Assembly: GCF_018139145.2 (NCBI RefSeq)
Contig: NC_059500.1
Coordinates: forward strand, 53,562,663 to 53,626,662
Source: Gymnogyps californianus
Lineage: Eukaryota; Chordata; Aves; Accipitriformes; Cathartidae
Length of the DNA stretch: 64,000 bases
Reading direction: 5' to 3'
Shown: positions 11,300-25,111 of the stretch, piece after piece
Layout of the letters: the number at the start of each line of letters is the position of its first letter
How positions within the stretch are numbered: the first letter of the stretch is position 1
The notes under the pieces: generated by a model
Database searches by the model: none
The model's input: only the letters and a program-made list of their open reading frames with translations
Told to the model about the DNA's origin: nothing
Translations under genes and position numbers: made by a program

Positions 11300-14200
11300 C
11301 AACAGAACACTTTTTGGTGGCCCTGAGCACTGCAGTGTTTAAGTCTCCATGGAACTGGTGTTGAGAGGACTCTGAGAGTGTGTTGATTCACTGTAATTGT
11401 CTTTTAAGTGTACCAACAGCTGTTTACTTCGGCATCTGTATTTTGAGCCTTTTTCTTCCTTGCAGTTTTGGGAGGTAAAACATTCCCCATTGTCGGTCAT
11501 ATGCATAAACAGCAAATGCTAGCAAATTTCAAAGATTTAGGATATTTCAACAGAACATACAAATGCTACAGCAGTGCAAATACATTCATCAGATAGATAG
11601 AGAACAGTTTGTTTTCCTGACCAGGAAAATCATGTATTTAAGATAATATTCACTTGCACCCTAGGGGGCATTACTTAAAAGCAGTTCTGGCCGTTGTGGG
11701 TAACACCTCTCAGATTTATTTAGGTTTCCATACAGTGCAGTGAACACAGGCAGTCTGATTTTCTGCACCTCAGTCTGGATGAGACCACATGGTCCAACCA
11801 CCCGTACTAGAACGCTGCATGCCAGCTTCTTCATACAAACTATGCCTCTGACAACATAAGGTTATGGAGATACTTCCAGTCTGTGAATGGCTACAGCACA
11901 TAAATTCCTCCAGCTGTTACCAAATCTGCAGCTCTACTTAAGGCATAATTTCCACGTTTGGTTTAAAGTGAATCATTTAACTAGAAAATTGTCCCTGAAA
12001 CAGAGAGAAGAGCACTCCCAAGAACGATTACCCCTCTAAAAGGACTGTGGGTGCCAGTACACCTCCACAGGGAAGGTGAGAGTGGAAGCTCCTCTCTTCT
12101 GCAGTAGAATGCAAAGACACTTGGAATTATCTACAACACATACCCATTAATTCACAGTCATAAAAGCACTATGCATTCAAATACAGAACGGACAAACTGT
12201 AAACATAATCTCTGGCAGGAAAACCGAATGAACAAATACAGATTGAGCTTCTCGAAGCATCAAGGTTTCCCTGCTTATTTTCTGTACTTTGGAGAGTCTT
12301 TTCTTAACTGCCCTATACTTTTTGTTAGTCCTAGATTATTTAAAGTCAAAACCAAAACAAAACAAATCTCCCAACACTCTTTAATGCTATAAATGTAAGT
12401 TATGTTAGGACCTTCCTTAGCTATACCACTGCTTGCCTGTCTATCCAGCTTGATTCCTCTAGGACTTACTTCTAACATAACTCGAAGTAGTGAATCTATT
12501 TTAAAACCAAAATATAGAATTATGCCTTCTTTCACCTAAGAAACGTGAAATTTTATCTTCATATAAAAAATACATATATTGGTTTGTATACCTGTATGCT
12601 TGCAAAGCAAAAGATAAAAAATAAACAAGCACACCTTAAACTTTAAGGAGATCTGTATGGAAAAGTCAAAATAGTCATAGAAGTTGAATAATATGTTGGA
12701 TATTAGTAAGCATACAACTACATGTGTATCTACAGAAAATTTGAAGCATAAGTTAAGTTAAAACCTTGTCAAGAAACAATAGTGACAGTCTCAGTGTAGC
12801 AGCTACAAACATGACTTTACCCATGTCATGGGATACAGAGATATTCTCAAATTCCAGTACACTTCAGACAAATTTCAGCATATTTGCAGAGTGTATTTTC
12901 CCCCAATTTTTGCATCTTGCAAATCTTCAGTGTGTGTGTAGTCTAAATACACTATCCCTATTATTAGCAAAACTGCATCTAGGAAAAACTTGCAACATTT
13001 CCTCCCCTCTCTCTACACTGCCTTACTGTTTAGAGCTGTTTTACTTTAATTTACCCCTTTTTTTTACTGCATTTTCTCCAGAAATTTAGAAAGTAGCTGT
13101 TTAAAAAAAGAGCTTTTCATCACATGTAATTCTTTGCATGCAGTCTTTAGACAAGAAGGAAGGTGGCAAAACACCGTAAAGCTGTACTCACAAATCTACA
13201 GACACTTCTGTTACTGCTATCCATATCTTTGGGAAACAAGCCAAACCTGAGCTCAGTAGAATATTTATTAGGAGTAAATTCCACTGGTGCCAATTTAAAC
13301 TACCAAAATTACTTTTAACTAAAATGATTATCACATTGTTTTCTTGAAAGATACCATGAAAAGATTTATAAGTTTGTTCAATGATGTTAGTATTCCAAAA
13401 GGCACCCCAGCAAAAAGTTTTTGTGAAAGTATGCAGAAGCATGGATTTTCATCATCAACTTTATTACAAAAAATCACGTGTATATTATCTCAACCTTGAA
13501 GTGTTGAAACGCAACATACTTTTTTTTATATAACTAGTTAAATAAAACAACTCCTCTAATTAATACTAAAAAACACAGAAATCTCAAAATAAAAAAAATA
13601 AATTCAGTTGCACGGAGGTAACAATTGGTGAAAGTATGTTTTTCTCTCATAGCACTGCAATCCTACTGACATAAGCAATACTATTCCCATATCTAGATGG
13701 AACTGATAAAACAGACGGAATTCATCATTTCTGTATCACATATTAGGTCACGGTAGACATTCCTTCTCTTTTGGGCATCTCCTATATTTTTCCTTTGGGA
13801 TAAGGGCACTCAGTAATTTTCAGACTAAGTTTTTCCTAAAAGATATCCAGTATCTGAACCAGACAAAACATTTTATTTTCTGCTATAAGTTACATAAGGA
13901 GCAAGCAAATACTATCAGATAACTTTACAAAGCTGGTATGTTCCAACAAATGCCACAGCTGCATATCCGGAACTACTGAGGAAGATCAACTACCATTGTG
14001 ACAAATGATAGCTAATAATAAATGGTTAAGCCTTACCAAAGCTAAAAATCTCTGCTCAGCTAGTTGCTCTTAAAAGACTAATTCTTCTGCCACACTACAC
14101 ATACAATAGCTTTAATAGTGATCACGCTACACATAATTTGTCTTAAAAACTATGGTTATCTAATAAAATTGTGGTTATATTATTCTGTCAAATATACACA

Positions 14201-16824
14201 AGAAGTATCACGTTTCTTCATTTCTTCACCTTACCATACCAAAAATGAGATTAAAAAAAAATCTTGAGTTACACATCACACATAGTAAATGGGACTGCAT
14301 TTGTATTTCATGTAAGTATGCTAAATACTTTAAAGAAATTAAATCCCAAAGCAGAGCCAGACCCTTCAATACAACAGAATTCCTAATACAAGTTTTCCTT
14401 TTCCTTTTAGATAGGTTAGCCATAGCCAGATAGAAACGTTCAACTGAACCTTCTTATATCTGCACTTTTCCCGCCCTACACTTCTTTTTTTTAAACCTTC
14501 AGGTTGCAAAACACTCTAGACATACATAATCACAGCTAACTACAAGTATGACAACTGGGCATTATCCTGGATATTTCCAAGGTCAATTTTCAAGAAAGTA
14601 AAAGCTGATAGATGACAATTACCACACTGAAAACTCTATCAGTTCTTATAGTCTGAGAGATTCAGTTACAATTGCCAGATCTCTGTCTGGAATTTTCTGG
14701 TTTTATCACTTTACCATATCGAAATTAGAAGAAAAATATTTCAACATGCACTAAGAGTCAAAATACAATGCTGAATAAAAACAGGAAAAGATTTACTATT
14801 CAAAAAATACACACAAACGTTACATTCACGCAAAGAATTACAAGGAAAAGTGTCTAATGACAATTTATCTTCAGGCCTTCTAACAGCAAAACCTTACTCA
14901 CACTGAGTCATGTTTACCACAGACAACTAATTCATTTGTCAGCTTCTATGGTTACTGTCAAAGGGTATTGCCCAGGTCAGCACAGAAAGCCACAATCAGA
15001 ATAAAACCTAACAGAATATAATGTTGACTACGCTCTCCAAATGTATGAATTCAGTTAACAAACAATATAAAAATAAAAACAGGATCAAATTTACTACCAC
15101 TTTCAGTATCTATCTTTTCATATGCACTACTTCGTTTACACCCCATTTATGATCAAGCAGCCTCTATTCTGCTTTTGCAAAGCTTTCAGCCAGCAACTCT
15201 TTATTCTCTCCCGTGTCATCAAGCAACAGTCGGATAACTTCTTCAGAAATATGCAAACAATCTTTTCAATATTACAATTCAAAATGCTTGTTAGAACTTT
15301 TACTGTCATCCCCTTAGAAATGGTTGAGCTGCTAGAGTTCATGTCTAGTGTATGTATCAACAGCATTTCATTGTGTCTTTACACTTTCTGCTTTCACATT
15401 TAACAGCTGCATGAACTTGTATCCTGACTTACTCAATATACACTTTTTAAAGTGAGGACTGTTTTTTAAAAACACTTTTCTTTGCCTTTGAAACAAGAGA
15501 AACTGTTCCTGAACTGAGCTCGTGAACAATTGTTTATCAACTTTATGAAAATATTAAATTACAAATATGTTAAAATCATAAGGCCAGAGAATTAAATATG
15601 TGCTATTGTAACAAATAACCTCTACAGAAATCTACTCTCGAAAAAACAGGCTATGTTGTGACGTTCTCTTCAATATACTCACTGTAAGTCACTATCAGCC
15701 AAAAGAATGTTTTGAAATTAAACCAAATACATGTAACAGTATGCATATTTGAAAAGATGTTAAATGGAAAATATCTCAATCTGATATAAAATATTGTGAT
15801 GTGAAAATTACTACTGGTTGCTTTACATTTACACATTAACTCTAACTTAGGCTAAACTGTAGTTTCAACAAACTGCAAACATACATTGTCTACACAGAAT
15901 GAAACAAAGGCTAAAACATACCCATAAAACAATTACAACCCTCACCAAACATGACTGGAGATTTGATTTTAAACAGGCTTTGTTTTAAATGTAACTTACA
16001 AAATTTTCCACCATGAAGACAGCATATTACATTGATAATCTGACCAAATTCTGCTAGGTTGCACTGAATTACACAGAGGTTCTTTTATTTTGTATTGTAT
16101 GCAAGCAGAAAAACAGACAATATTTTCAAGATTTTTTCAGAATATTCCACACCCATTTGGTTTATCATGAAAATACAAATGCACAGTTACAAAATGGGAC
16201 AGTATTAGCTGTGCTTTTAATTCAACTTTATTTTTATTACACAAGCCGCTATAATGACAAAGACACAAGACAACTTTTCAACTATGCAAAGACTTTATTA
16301 CTCTACGTATATAGCGCTAAAATTAAAAAAAAAAAAAAAAAGATTTTTAAAAAAACTGTTTCCCAGGATATGTTAATGACCTTACTATCAAAAACGTCAT
16401 AATCTAATATGAATTGTTAAGGCCTTTAAAAACTAACCAAACACACCTCCGACTCCCAAACCTACACATTCACATTGTGGATACACACACAAGCCAGCCA
16501 GGATATTATTTTTTTTAATCTCAGTAGCAGACATAACGCTTGATGCATTTACGAAACAATATATTATAGTTCATGGTGCCAGACTCCAGAAGCAGAGATT
16601 TGGACGCAGGGACTATCCTTTTTTTCCTTAGCCTGCGATCTGTAAAGGAGACGGATGTTAGAAAGGCAAGCACAAACTTAGTACCTGGGAAAAGGGGAAA
16701 GCACCGGCCTGAGAGAATAGCAAGTCACATTGTCAGATCCTAATAATCGATTTACCACAGCAGCTCAGGAGCATGACTCTGCCCTATGCCATGAAATCCA
16801 CTGAGGAGACAAGAGCAAAAGGCA

Positions 16825-17117
16825 GCGAATGAAGACCGATCGCACCCACCCACCCACCCCGCAGCGCCAGCAGTTGCGACCCGCCGGTGGCCGGCAGCGC
16901 GGCGGCCCGCGGACCTGTCCATGGTGCTGCAGGAAAGGCACCGGTTCGAACAGGGGAGGGGGCACGGCCTGCGATGACTACAGCTGCGCCCTTCTTAACT
17001 CGATGAAGTTTGTGGCTGGCACCATCACAACGCCAAATGGGCATCCACAGTTTCCAAATCCAGGTTCAAACGTGCAGATGTTAATGCCTCCTTGACTGAA
17101 CGTCCATAAAGAACCAG
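16825..17117. promoter_or_regulatory. Isolated CpG-rich block in intron 4; candidate alternative or antisense promoter
   Basis: Between about 16831 and 17000 the sequence switches abruptly from AT-rich intron to GC-rich DNA with roughly 19 CpG dinucleotides in 170 bases, including GGCAGCGCGGCGGCCCGCGG, then returns to background. CpG density this high survives in vertebrates mainly where DNA is unmethylated, as at promoters. On the plus strand the block runs into a segment ending CAG|GTAAAA at 17117/17118, a plausible splice donor for an antisense first exon. On the minus strand it is followed by pyrimidine-rich acceptor-like CTCCTCAG near 16803. It is not the UHRF2 main promoter, since exons 2-4 lie upstream of it. 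It could also be a decayed GC-rich insertion. No conserved protein is encoded. Confidence 0.4.
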
Positions 17118-18430
17118 GTAAAAAAAGCTGGCTGAAGACCCACAAAGATGGAACCCCAAAGGCTTCACATATGAAAAACAAAGCTCCAAGAGCTGTGCTT
17201 GGCATCACAGGGCATGGTCTAAGCTCAGTCAGCTTCTCTATGTATTTGTGGACTGAATGGCAAGACTCAGAACAATGCAGAGTCTGCTCAAGACATCATT
17301 CCAGGGGTCTGGACTAGTCCATAAGCTCTTTTACGCGAGGAAGAGGCAGAGCTACAAACAGGTGATTCTTACTAGAAGAGGTTAAAACCTTCTAGCCAGA
17401 TTTTACATTATGTTACAATACTGAGAGTAGACGCAGCACACATACTCATCATGAGCTTAGATACAGTTATAGGAGACCAATCTGTGTACTCAGCTGGATT
17501 AAGTGAGAACCTCAATTCAAAAACAAAGACATGAGAAGCAGCACCTCCCTTCATAACAGAAACTCACATGGATACTGTCAGGATGGAAAGGCCTTCCAGA
17601 AAACAAAGAATAGCAAAGGAAGTCTTGAAAATACAGAAACATGGCAAGTACTCTGTACAATAATAAAAATAATACTAAGTAAATAAATAAATAAATTTAA
17701 GGTGCTTTAAAACCAACCAACCAAAAAAAACCAAGAAAGAAAAAGATCTGAAGGTATCCACCATAAAATAGTAAATACAAAGACACAAAGACATTTCCCA
17801 TAGAATGCTTCATCTCGAACCAAAGCCAAATGAGAATTGCTTGCAAACAAGGCCAAAAACACATTTCTAGCCTCGAAAGTTAGTAATGAACGGATTACCA
17901 CGGTTTGAATGTACATGACAGCATTACTTTAATAAAAAAGCTTGGCACCCAGTGATGCTCCTGTTCAGAACAGTATGAATCTCATCTCACCAAGAATTCC
18001 TGAAAGTCAGAAAGTACACGGTGACCTACAGAGAGAAAAAGTCCCAATTAATTTGGCATTTAAAGGGCAGTTGCTCATTTTGGAATGTCTTCATTCCTTA
18101 TATTGCCCAATTCTCTTCAGACAAATTGCATCCAATACCTGTGCCATGATGTCCAATTCCATTAGTGCATGATATTAAATGCTCCATCTAAGTGCCCAAT
18201 GGCTATTGCATAATCGTAATACAGTCTTTCTAGGTCTTATGTGTATGTTTGGAATCGGTGATGATTTCATTATCATTCATTTTTATGTAGATATATACAA
18301 ATGTTCATAGACTTTTGGGTAAAACTGTTGGAGATTCCTCAACAAACAAGTGAGGAAACTGTGGATGGAGTAGGCAAGCAAAGGACCTGGGGTGATCAGA
18401 AAAGAAGGAACATAGCAATCAAAAAAAAAA

Positions 18431-18490
18431 CTTAGCACTGTACCAGCTACTAAGAAGAAAACTAACTCTATCCCAGCCAAAACCAGGACA
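18431..18490 (-). mobile_element. Terminal scrap of the same avian LTR family
   Basis: About 60 bases (TTAGCACTGTACCAGCTACT and onward to CAAAACCAGGACA) match, with a few differences, the outermost part of the LTR at 10730..11299 (positions about 11240..11299). It has the same minus orientation. It is cut off by an A-run on its low side and abuts the CR1 copy on its high side, so it is probably a remnant from which the rest of the LTR was deleted, or one interrupted by the CR1 boundary. Confidence 0.75.
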
Positions 18491-18494
18491 GATA

Positions 18495-21000
18495 GCTCAC
18501 ATGACTGGAGTGCTGTGACAAATAGATATATGCTATTCAGGAAGGACAGGCTAGAAAGGTAAGGAGGGGAAGTTGCCTCTTATGGGAGGACAGGTCAGGA
18601 GCTAGTCGAGAGCTTACAGGTCAAGATTAGCAGACAGAACAACATGGCTCATGCTGTGGTAGATGTCTGCTATAGACCTCCTAATCAGGGCTAAGTATAT
18701 GAGGCCTTCTTCAGACAATTGGAAGAAGTTTCATGTTTACAGGCCCTGGTTCTCACAAGGAACTTGAAGCACCCCGATATCTGCTGGAAGGACAACAGAG
18801 CAGAATACAAACAATTTAGGAAATTTCTGGAGCGCAGCAATAACAACTTCCTGACACAGGTGATCAAGGACAGGTGCGCTGCTAGACCCAATACTTAGAA
18901 ACTTGGAAGAACTGGTCATGGGACATTAAAGTCAGGGCAGTTTGGCTGCAATGATGAGATGGAGTTCAGGATCCTTAGAGGAGGGAGCAAGATAAAAAGT
19001 AAGACATCCCTAGATTTCAGGACAGGAGACTGTAATCTCTTCAGAGATCTGCTTGGAAAAATCCCACAGGATACAACCCTGGAGAGAAGGGTCCAGTAGA
19101 GCTGGTTGATATTCAAGGATCACCTCCTGCAAGCTCAAGAAAGAGCTGTCGCCATCTGCAGGAAATCAAAGGCAGCAGGAAGCCTGCATGGATGAGCAAG
19201 GAGCTCCCAGACTAAACTCAGACATGAAAAGTAAGTGTGTAAGAGGTGGAAGCAGGGGCAGCTGAGCAGGGGGGAGTATGGAGTTCCTGTCCAATTGTGT
19301 AGGCATAAGGTTGGGAAAGCCAAGGCCTACCTTGATTTGAATCTGGCAAGGGATGTGAAGGGCAACAAGGAAGGATTCTACAACTATAAAAACAGGAATG
19401 GAAAACTAGAGAACTGCTAAATATAGCAGGGCCCCTGATGACAATAAACACAGAAAAGGCCAAGGTACTCGGTGCCTTCTTTGCCTCAGTGTTTACTGGT
19501 AAGACCAATATTCAGGAATCCCAGGCCCCTGAGACCAGAGGGAATGTCTGGAGCAAGGAAGACAGCCTCAGTGGGGGATGATTAGGTTATGGAGCACTTA
19601 AACTGAACATATGTAAGTCTATGGGGCCTAACAGGTTGTACCTGTGAGCGCTGAGGGAGCTGCCCGACATCTGGACAAGGCTATTCTTAGTCATCTTTTA
19701 AAGGTCATGGCAACTGGGACACCTTCCTGAGAACTGGAAGATAGTAAATGTCACTCCTGTTTTCAAGAAGGAAGATCTGCTGACAGACGGGTCAGCCTCA
19801 ACTCAATCCCTGGAAAGGTGATGGAGCAAATAATCCTGGAAATAATTTCCGGATACGAGGACAAGAAGGTGATCAGGAATGGTGAGCATGGACTTGCAAA
19901 GGGGAAATCACGCTTAACCACTCTGACAGTCTTCTACAATGAGGTGACTTGCTTGGAAGATGATGGGAGAGCAGATGTTCACATCCACTTTAGTAAGGCT
20001 TTTGATACTGTCTCCCATAACATCCTCATATATAAACTGAAAGTATGGGTTAGGTAAGTGCACAGTAACGAGGACTGAACACTGGCTGAATCCACAGGAT
20101 TGTGACCAATGGCACAAAGTCCAGCTGCAGGCAAGTCAGTAGCACCCCAGGGGTTGACCCTGGGGCCAGTACTCTTTAACATCCTCATTAATGACCTGAA
20201 CGATAGGAACAGAGTGGACTCTCAGCAAGTTCACAGATGATACAAAACTAGGAGTAGCCGCCGATATCAGATGCATGTGCCACCCTTCAGAGTGACCTGG
20301 AGAGTTGGACAGAGAGGAATTTCATTATGTTCAACAAAGAGAAATGCAAAGTCCTGCACACAGGGAGTACCCCATGCACCAGTACATGCTGAATGCCAAC
20401 CCGCTGGAGAGCAGATTGGCAGAGAAAGACTTTGCAGAACTCATAAACAAGCTGACCATAAACCAGCCATGTACCCTTGTAAGCAAAGAATGTCAACAGC
20501 CTTCTGGACTGCATTAAGAAGCATTAAGAGCAGCATTGCCAGCAGGTAGAGGGAAGGTGAATGTTCCTCAATACTCAGCACCGGTGAGGCCAGGTCTGAG
20601 CTCCCCAGCGTAAGACAGACATGGGCTTACAGGAGTGGCTCTAGAAAGAGGGCCACAAAAATGATTAACGGACTGCAACATCTTTGATATGGGAGCATTT
20701 AGCTTGAAGAACAGAAGGCTTGTGTGTGGAGGGCTCTTATCCATGTGTATAAACAGGAAGCCAGACTCCTCTCACTACTGCCTACTGCCAGGACAAGACA
20801 TAACAGGCACAAACAGAAACACATGAAATTCCCTCTGACCACACAAAATACCTTTTTACAGTGATAGTCCAGAGAGGTTGTTGAGTCTTCACCCATAAAG
20901 ATATTCAAAATCCAACTGGACATAGTGCCAGGCAATCTGCTCTAGCTGACCCTGCTTGAGCAATCTCAAGAACTCCTTTCCATCCTCAGTGATTCTCTTA
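18495..21000 (+). mobile_element. Old CR1 LINE, plus strand
   Basis: A diverged CR1 with recognisable blocks in consensus order. They are an endonuclease remnant beginning at CATGACTGGAGTGC (about 18500), the ARDVKGNKEGFYNY segment (about 19345..19390), and the RT start with HGLAKGKSRLTTL (about 19880..19925). The FSKAFDTVSHNIL motif lies near 19990..20030, the palm region near 20220..20240 (TTCACAGATGATAC, the FADD-type site), then the C-terminal extension and a degraded 3' tail ending near TCAGTGATTCTCTT. Frameshifts and stops are frequent, so it is long dead. The 5' end is truncated inside the endonuclease. It lies head-to-opposite with the minus-strand CR1 starting about 600 bases further on. 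Confidence 0.85.
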
Positions 21001-21589
21001 AACGTATACATATATTTCAACACCACTCCTTTATTATTTCTTTTATTTTCATAATGCTTTTCCTAATATTGTGCTTGCCACCTTTTTTTTCCCCCCACAC
21101 TCTTTGCCTTTTTGCACTTAAGTTTGTTTTCTTCTGTTCTTCCTCTTCTGTTTGGAATTACTTTCCTCGGTGGGAACAAACTAAGCTTCAAAACACTTGT
21201 AAAAATCACCCCCTAGAAAGCAAGTCAAAAGACTCTGTGGTTCTAAGTCTGCATGTTTATTAGAGAAAGGATAGTGTTACAAATACTGACAATATAGTTT
21301 ATTTTCTGGGAAAACAAACAAAAGCCTCAATATCCAAGTCAACCCATTCTTCACCTTCAAAAGATACTTTTAACTTCTGGTAATTATGAAATGGTTATGA
21401 AACCCAAAACATTCCAAATTTTAACACTTGGTACTTAAGCTTTTTTTCGTTAAAGCAATTAATGCTTTAACAATTAAGTAATTGAAAAGTTAAGCTATTG
21501 AATGCAATCCGAAGAACCAATTTTCTCCCCCTCTCGTCGCGATTTTATGTCCATCATCTCTGGTCTGCCTGCCATGTATCACTGTGCTC

Positions 21590-24255
21590 CCCAAACCATC
21601 TCAGCAGCCCTTTGCTGAATTCACTCTAGTTTATGCATCTCTTTTGTGCATTGAGGTAGGGGGCAAGTGTGTTTGGGGGTGGGTGGAATCTAGTATTCTT
21701 GATGCAGTCTAATTAGTGCTTAGTAAAGGGGAATAAATCACTTGCCCCAGTCTTCTGATTTATACTCCTTTTCCATACAGCCCAAATACTGTTAGCCTTC
21801 ATTACATGCTGCTGGCTCATGTTCAGCTTGCTGTCTACCTAGACCCACAGGTCCTTCTCATCAGAGCTACTTCCCAGCCAGTATTGCTGCAAGGGGCTCT
21901 ACCTTCCCAGGTGCAAGAAAACTCTGCATTTATCCTTGTTGACTTTCCTGAGGCTCTTGTCAGCCCATTCCTCCTGCCTCTTCAAGTCCCTCTGATTGGC
22001 AGTACTACCCTTTAGTTTCCATCAATTTGGTGTCTCTGCAAACTTGGTGAGAGTGCACTGCCTTGGCACTGCCACGCTGTTGCTTAAGATACTGAACAGT
22101 ACAGGTCCCAGGACACACCCCTGCAGTTCCCTGCTTGTTATCATTTTCCAGGTAGTGTACAACTCATTAACCACTATCCTCTGAGCCCGATCATTCAATT
22201 TTATCTTTTTTTAAAACCATCTGGTTGCCCATCCACCCAGATCACATCATCCTAATTGGGATAGGATATTATGGGACACAGACAAAAGACCTGTTACAAG
22301 TTGAAGTAAATGACATAGACTGCTCTCCCCTCTCCTCTCTCTGGCCACAGAGCTAATCATTTTATCATAGAAGGCAGCCAGGCTTGTAAGGCACAATTTG
22401 CTCTTGGAAGAAAATCCACCCTGGCTATTCCAAATCATCTTCACATGGCCAGCACTTCGAGGAGGACTGTCCAATCATTTTCCTGAGACTGTAATAAGGC
22501 TGACGGGCCTTCTTTGAAGATGGATGCAACATTTGCTCTTCTCCAGTTATCAGGGACTTCCCCAATCTCCACAACTTTTCAAATATAGTACAGAGGAGCA
22601 TCACTACAGCATCAGCCAGTTCCCTTGGCATACCTGGATGCAACCCATCTGCTCCCATGGACTTGCACTGGTCAAGTTCTTGCAAGCACTCCTTGACTCA
22701 GTCCTCATTCACTGCTAAGGACTCTCCCTGAATGCCTTCACTAGGCACAGCTACCAGAGAGAGCTTGTCAGTGAAGACTAAGGGAATGAAGACAGTGTCT
22801 GTTGATACTGAATCATCTTTTTCATCAAAAGATCCCTATTTTTCCTCGTTCAGCCTTCTACTGCCAAAGCAGTTGTAAAAGCTCTCTGCGTTGCCCTTGA
22901 TGTCTCTTAAAAGTGTCAACTCTAGATGAGCTTTGGTTCTCTTAACACCATCCTTACATGTTCAAAATTCCTCCTTTTTACACTGCCCCTGTTTCCAACT
23001 CCTATATACTGATTTTTTGCACTGGAGCTAAGTCATGAGTTTCCTGTTCAGCCCTGCCAGTCTCCCAATGCATCTATTAGTTTCTTGAGTATCAGGATGA
23101 ACCGTCTTTGCATTTGGAGGAGGCTGTCCTTAAGCACCTGTCAGCCCTGCTGAGCTACTCGACCCTTCACAGTTGCCTCATATAGGATGCCATCAACCAG
23201 TTCCTTGAATGAAACTGAAGTCTGTTCTACTAAATTCCAGAGTCTATGCTCTGCTACTCTCCTTCCTCAGTTCCATCAGGATCTTGGTATCTACTATTTC
23301 ACAGTCAGTATAGCCAAGGCTATCATGAGATTCCCAAGCAGTTGTTGATAGTAAACAGCAGATCCAGCTGTGTATCACCCTGTTGACCTATCCAGTACCT
23401 GTATTAAGAAGTTATCCCCGACATCCTCCAGAGAGCTTCTTGACTGCTTGCGTTCCAGTGTTACTCTGTCAGCAGATGTCAGGGAACTCAAGTCCTCCAT
23501 GAAAATCAGTGCCTGTTATTCAGAGACTTTTAAAGAAGGCTTTGTCCTCTTCCTCACCCTGATCGGGTGAACTACCACCACAATGTCATCCTTTTTGGCC
23601 TCTCCCATCCTCATCCACAAGCTCTCAACCAGGCTGTTGTCATCCCACTGAAAAGCTCCCTATATCCAAACTTCTTCATGTCATGGCAGCCCTACCCTCT
23701 TTATCTTTGCCTTTCCTGACAAGTTTGTAACCATCCATCTCTCACTCCAGTCATGTGAGTTGTCCCATTGTGTCTCCACTATAACAACGTCATAGTTCCA
23801 TGACTGTATGCAGAACTAATTCCTCCTGCTTGTTTCCCAGGCTGTATTTGCATACATGCACTTGACATGGGTATCCCTCTTTTACCAATCCCAAGATCCC
23901 TCTTGCTCCCACCACCCTGTACCCTTTGCTTTCCATGCACATGCCAATACCTCCCTTAACCATGGGTCATCATGTCCCTTCACCACCCAAAGCTCTACTC
24001 ACCAGGTTGGCCAGCCTGTTGGCATAGATGCTCTTGTCCCACTTGAGGATCAAGGACTTTCAGGGACAGATGGGAACCCAATTATGGGCCCCATGGTATT
24101 AAAAGCCAAATGCCTGTTGATACAAGCTCTGCAGTTAACCAGGTTTTGATCCACGGGATTTGCCTGCTCCTTTCCCTTGGGAGGATTTGTCCTCCGAAGT
24201 CTTACCCTTTCACCAGCAGACTGAGGAGCTCTTACATAACTGGGCCACTTAGCTT
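21590..24255 (-). mobile_element. Old CR1 LINE, minus strand
   Basis: An ancient CR1 in reverse orientation. Reading the minus strand from high to low coordinate, there is an endonuclease site resembling YDVVIVETQWDNSHDW (about 23795..23740), a DIKGN block (about 22905..22885), KSMGADGLHPG and ELADAVVMLLCTIFEKLWR (about 22660..22560), a FTKGKS-like block, VSHNIL (about 22275..22255), and a FADD-equivalent (TTTGCAGAGACACC, about 22045..22030). A remnant of the C-terminal domain reaches about 21590. The typical 3' tail is missing. Stops and frameshifts are numerous. The upstream limit near 24255 is approximate because the pre-endonuclease part is poorly conserved. It is sense to UHRF2. Confidence 0.8.
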
Positions 24256-24657
24256 GAGAGATAACACTATCTCTAGTAAGGTAGACTTGGTTTGCAACTC
24301 AAATTTTAAAATTTCAAGACAAAAGAACAGTACACTCACAGTCCAAAAGACTCAACATGAATTACAAGCACCTAGTCTACTTTCCCTCCATTTTGGGAGA
24401 GCAAACTGAAACACTCAATCAAATATCAGTTTCTCCATATTGCCAGTTAAAAACAAGCAATGTGCAGGGAAATGGCACAGAAGACAAATAAATTACTTTT
24501 TATGCTGTCTCTTCAAGAATTGGGAAGAGGGAAGTATCAAGCGATAAAGTATTTCTTCCATGTAAGAGAAATAATTACAAGTAAGAAATCTTAAAACTGT
24601 CATCCTACCACTCCTCTCCGCACAATGGAATCTCCTGAAGATTTGTCCTCTTTAAAG

Positions 24658-24691
24658 CAGGAAAACAAAGCATGCAGGAAAACAAAGCGTG
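24658..24691. repeat. Short tandem duplication, about 17-base unit
   Basis: Two adjacent copies of GCAGGAAAACAAAGC, with a one-base change just after the core, in intron 4. A small replication-slippage type duplication with no further copies. Confidence 0.8.
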
Positions 24692-25059
24692 TGGAGGAAT
24701 AGCTATGATCTGTGTAGAACCTGGCCATCATAACTATTCAGGGAGTATTTGTAAAATGTAAATTTTTGTCCAAAGAGAAAGAAAGGAAAGGAGAAAGAGG
24801 AAACATGAAAAGGGTATCTGTAGTAACAAGTTAGCCAAATACCCTTCAAAATATACTCTTTCAGTTCTTTCTAAACTTGCTGGTTTTGATTTCATAGGTG
24901 CTGAACCAAGGTACTGTATCTCATTTATGACCTTGGTGGAGAGGACAATTACCACACCGAGCGGTTAAAGGATTCACTCTGTTCATGCTCTCTTCATAAA
25001 CTATTCTCAGTCAGGTATTGTTCTTCTGTCTCTAACATTTGACGGAAACAACACATCTT

Positions 25060-25111
25060 GGACACCAACCTTTCTCCAGTCCCAGTGGACCAACCTTCCT
25101 CCAGTCCCAGT
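25060..25111. repeat. Short tandem duplication, about 26-base unit
   Basis: Two adjacent imperfect copies sharing CCAACCTT, CTCCAGTCCCAGT, separated by small indels, in intron 4. No function can be inferred. Confidence 0.8.

Noticed and set aside
21590..24255. Initially considered a separate unknown repeat or gene remnant
   Set aside because: Reading the minus strand recovers endonuclease and reverse-transcriptase motifs in CR1 order, so it is an old CR1 rather than a new element.
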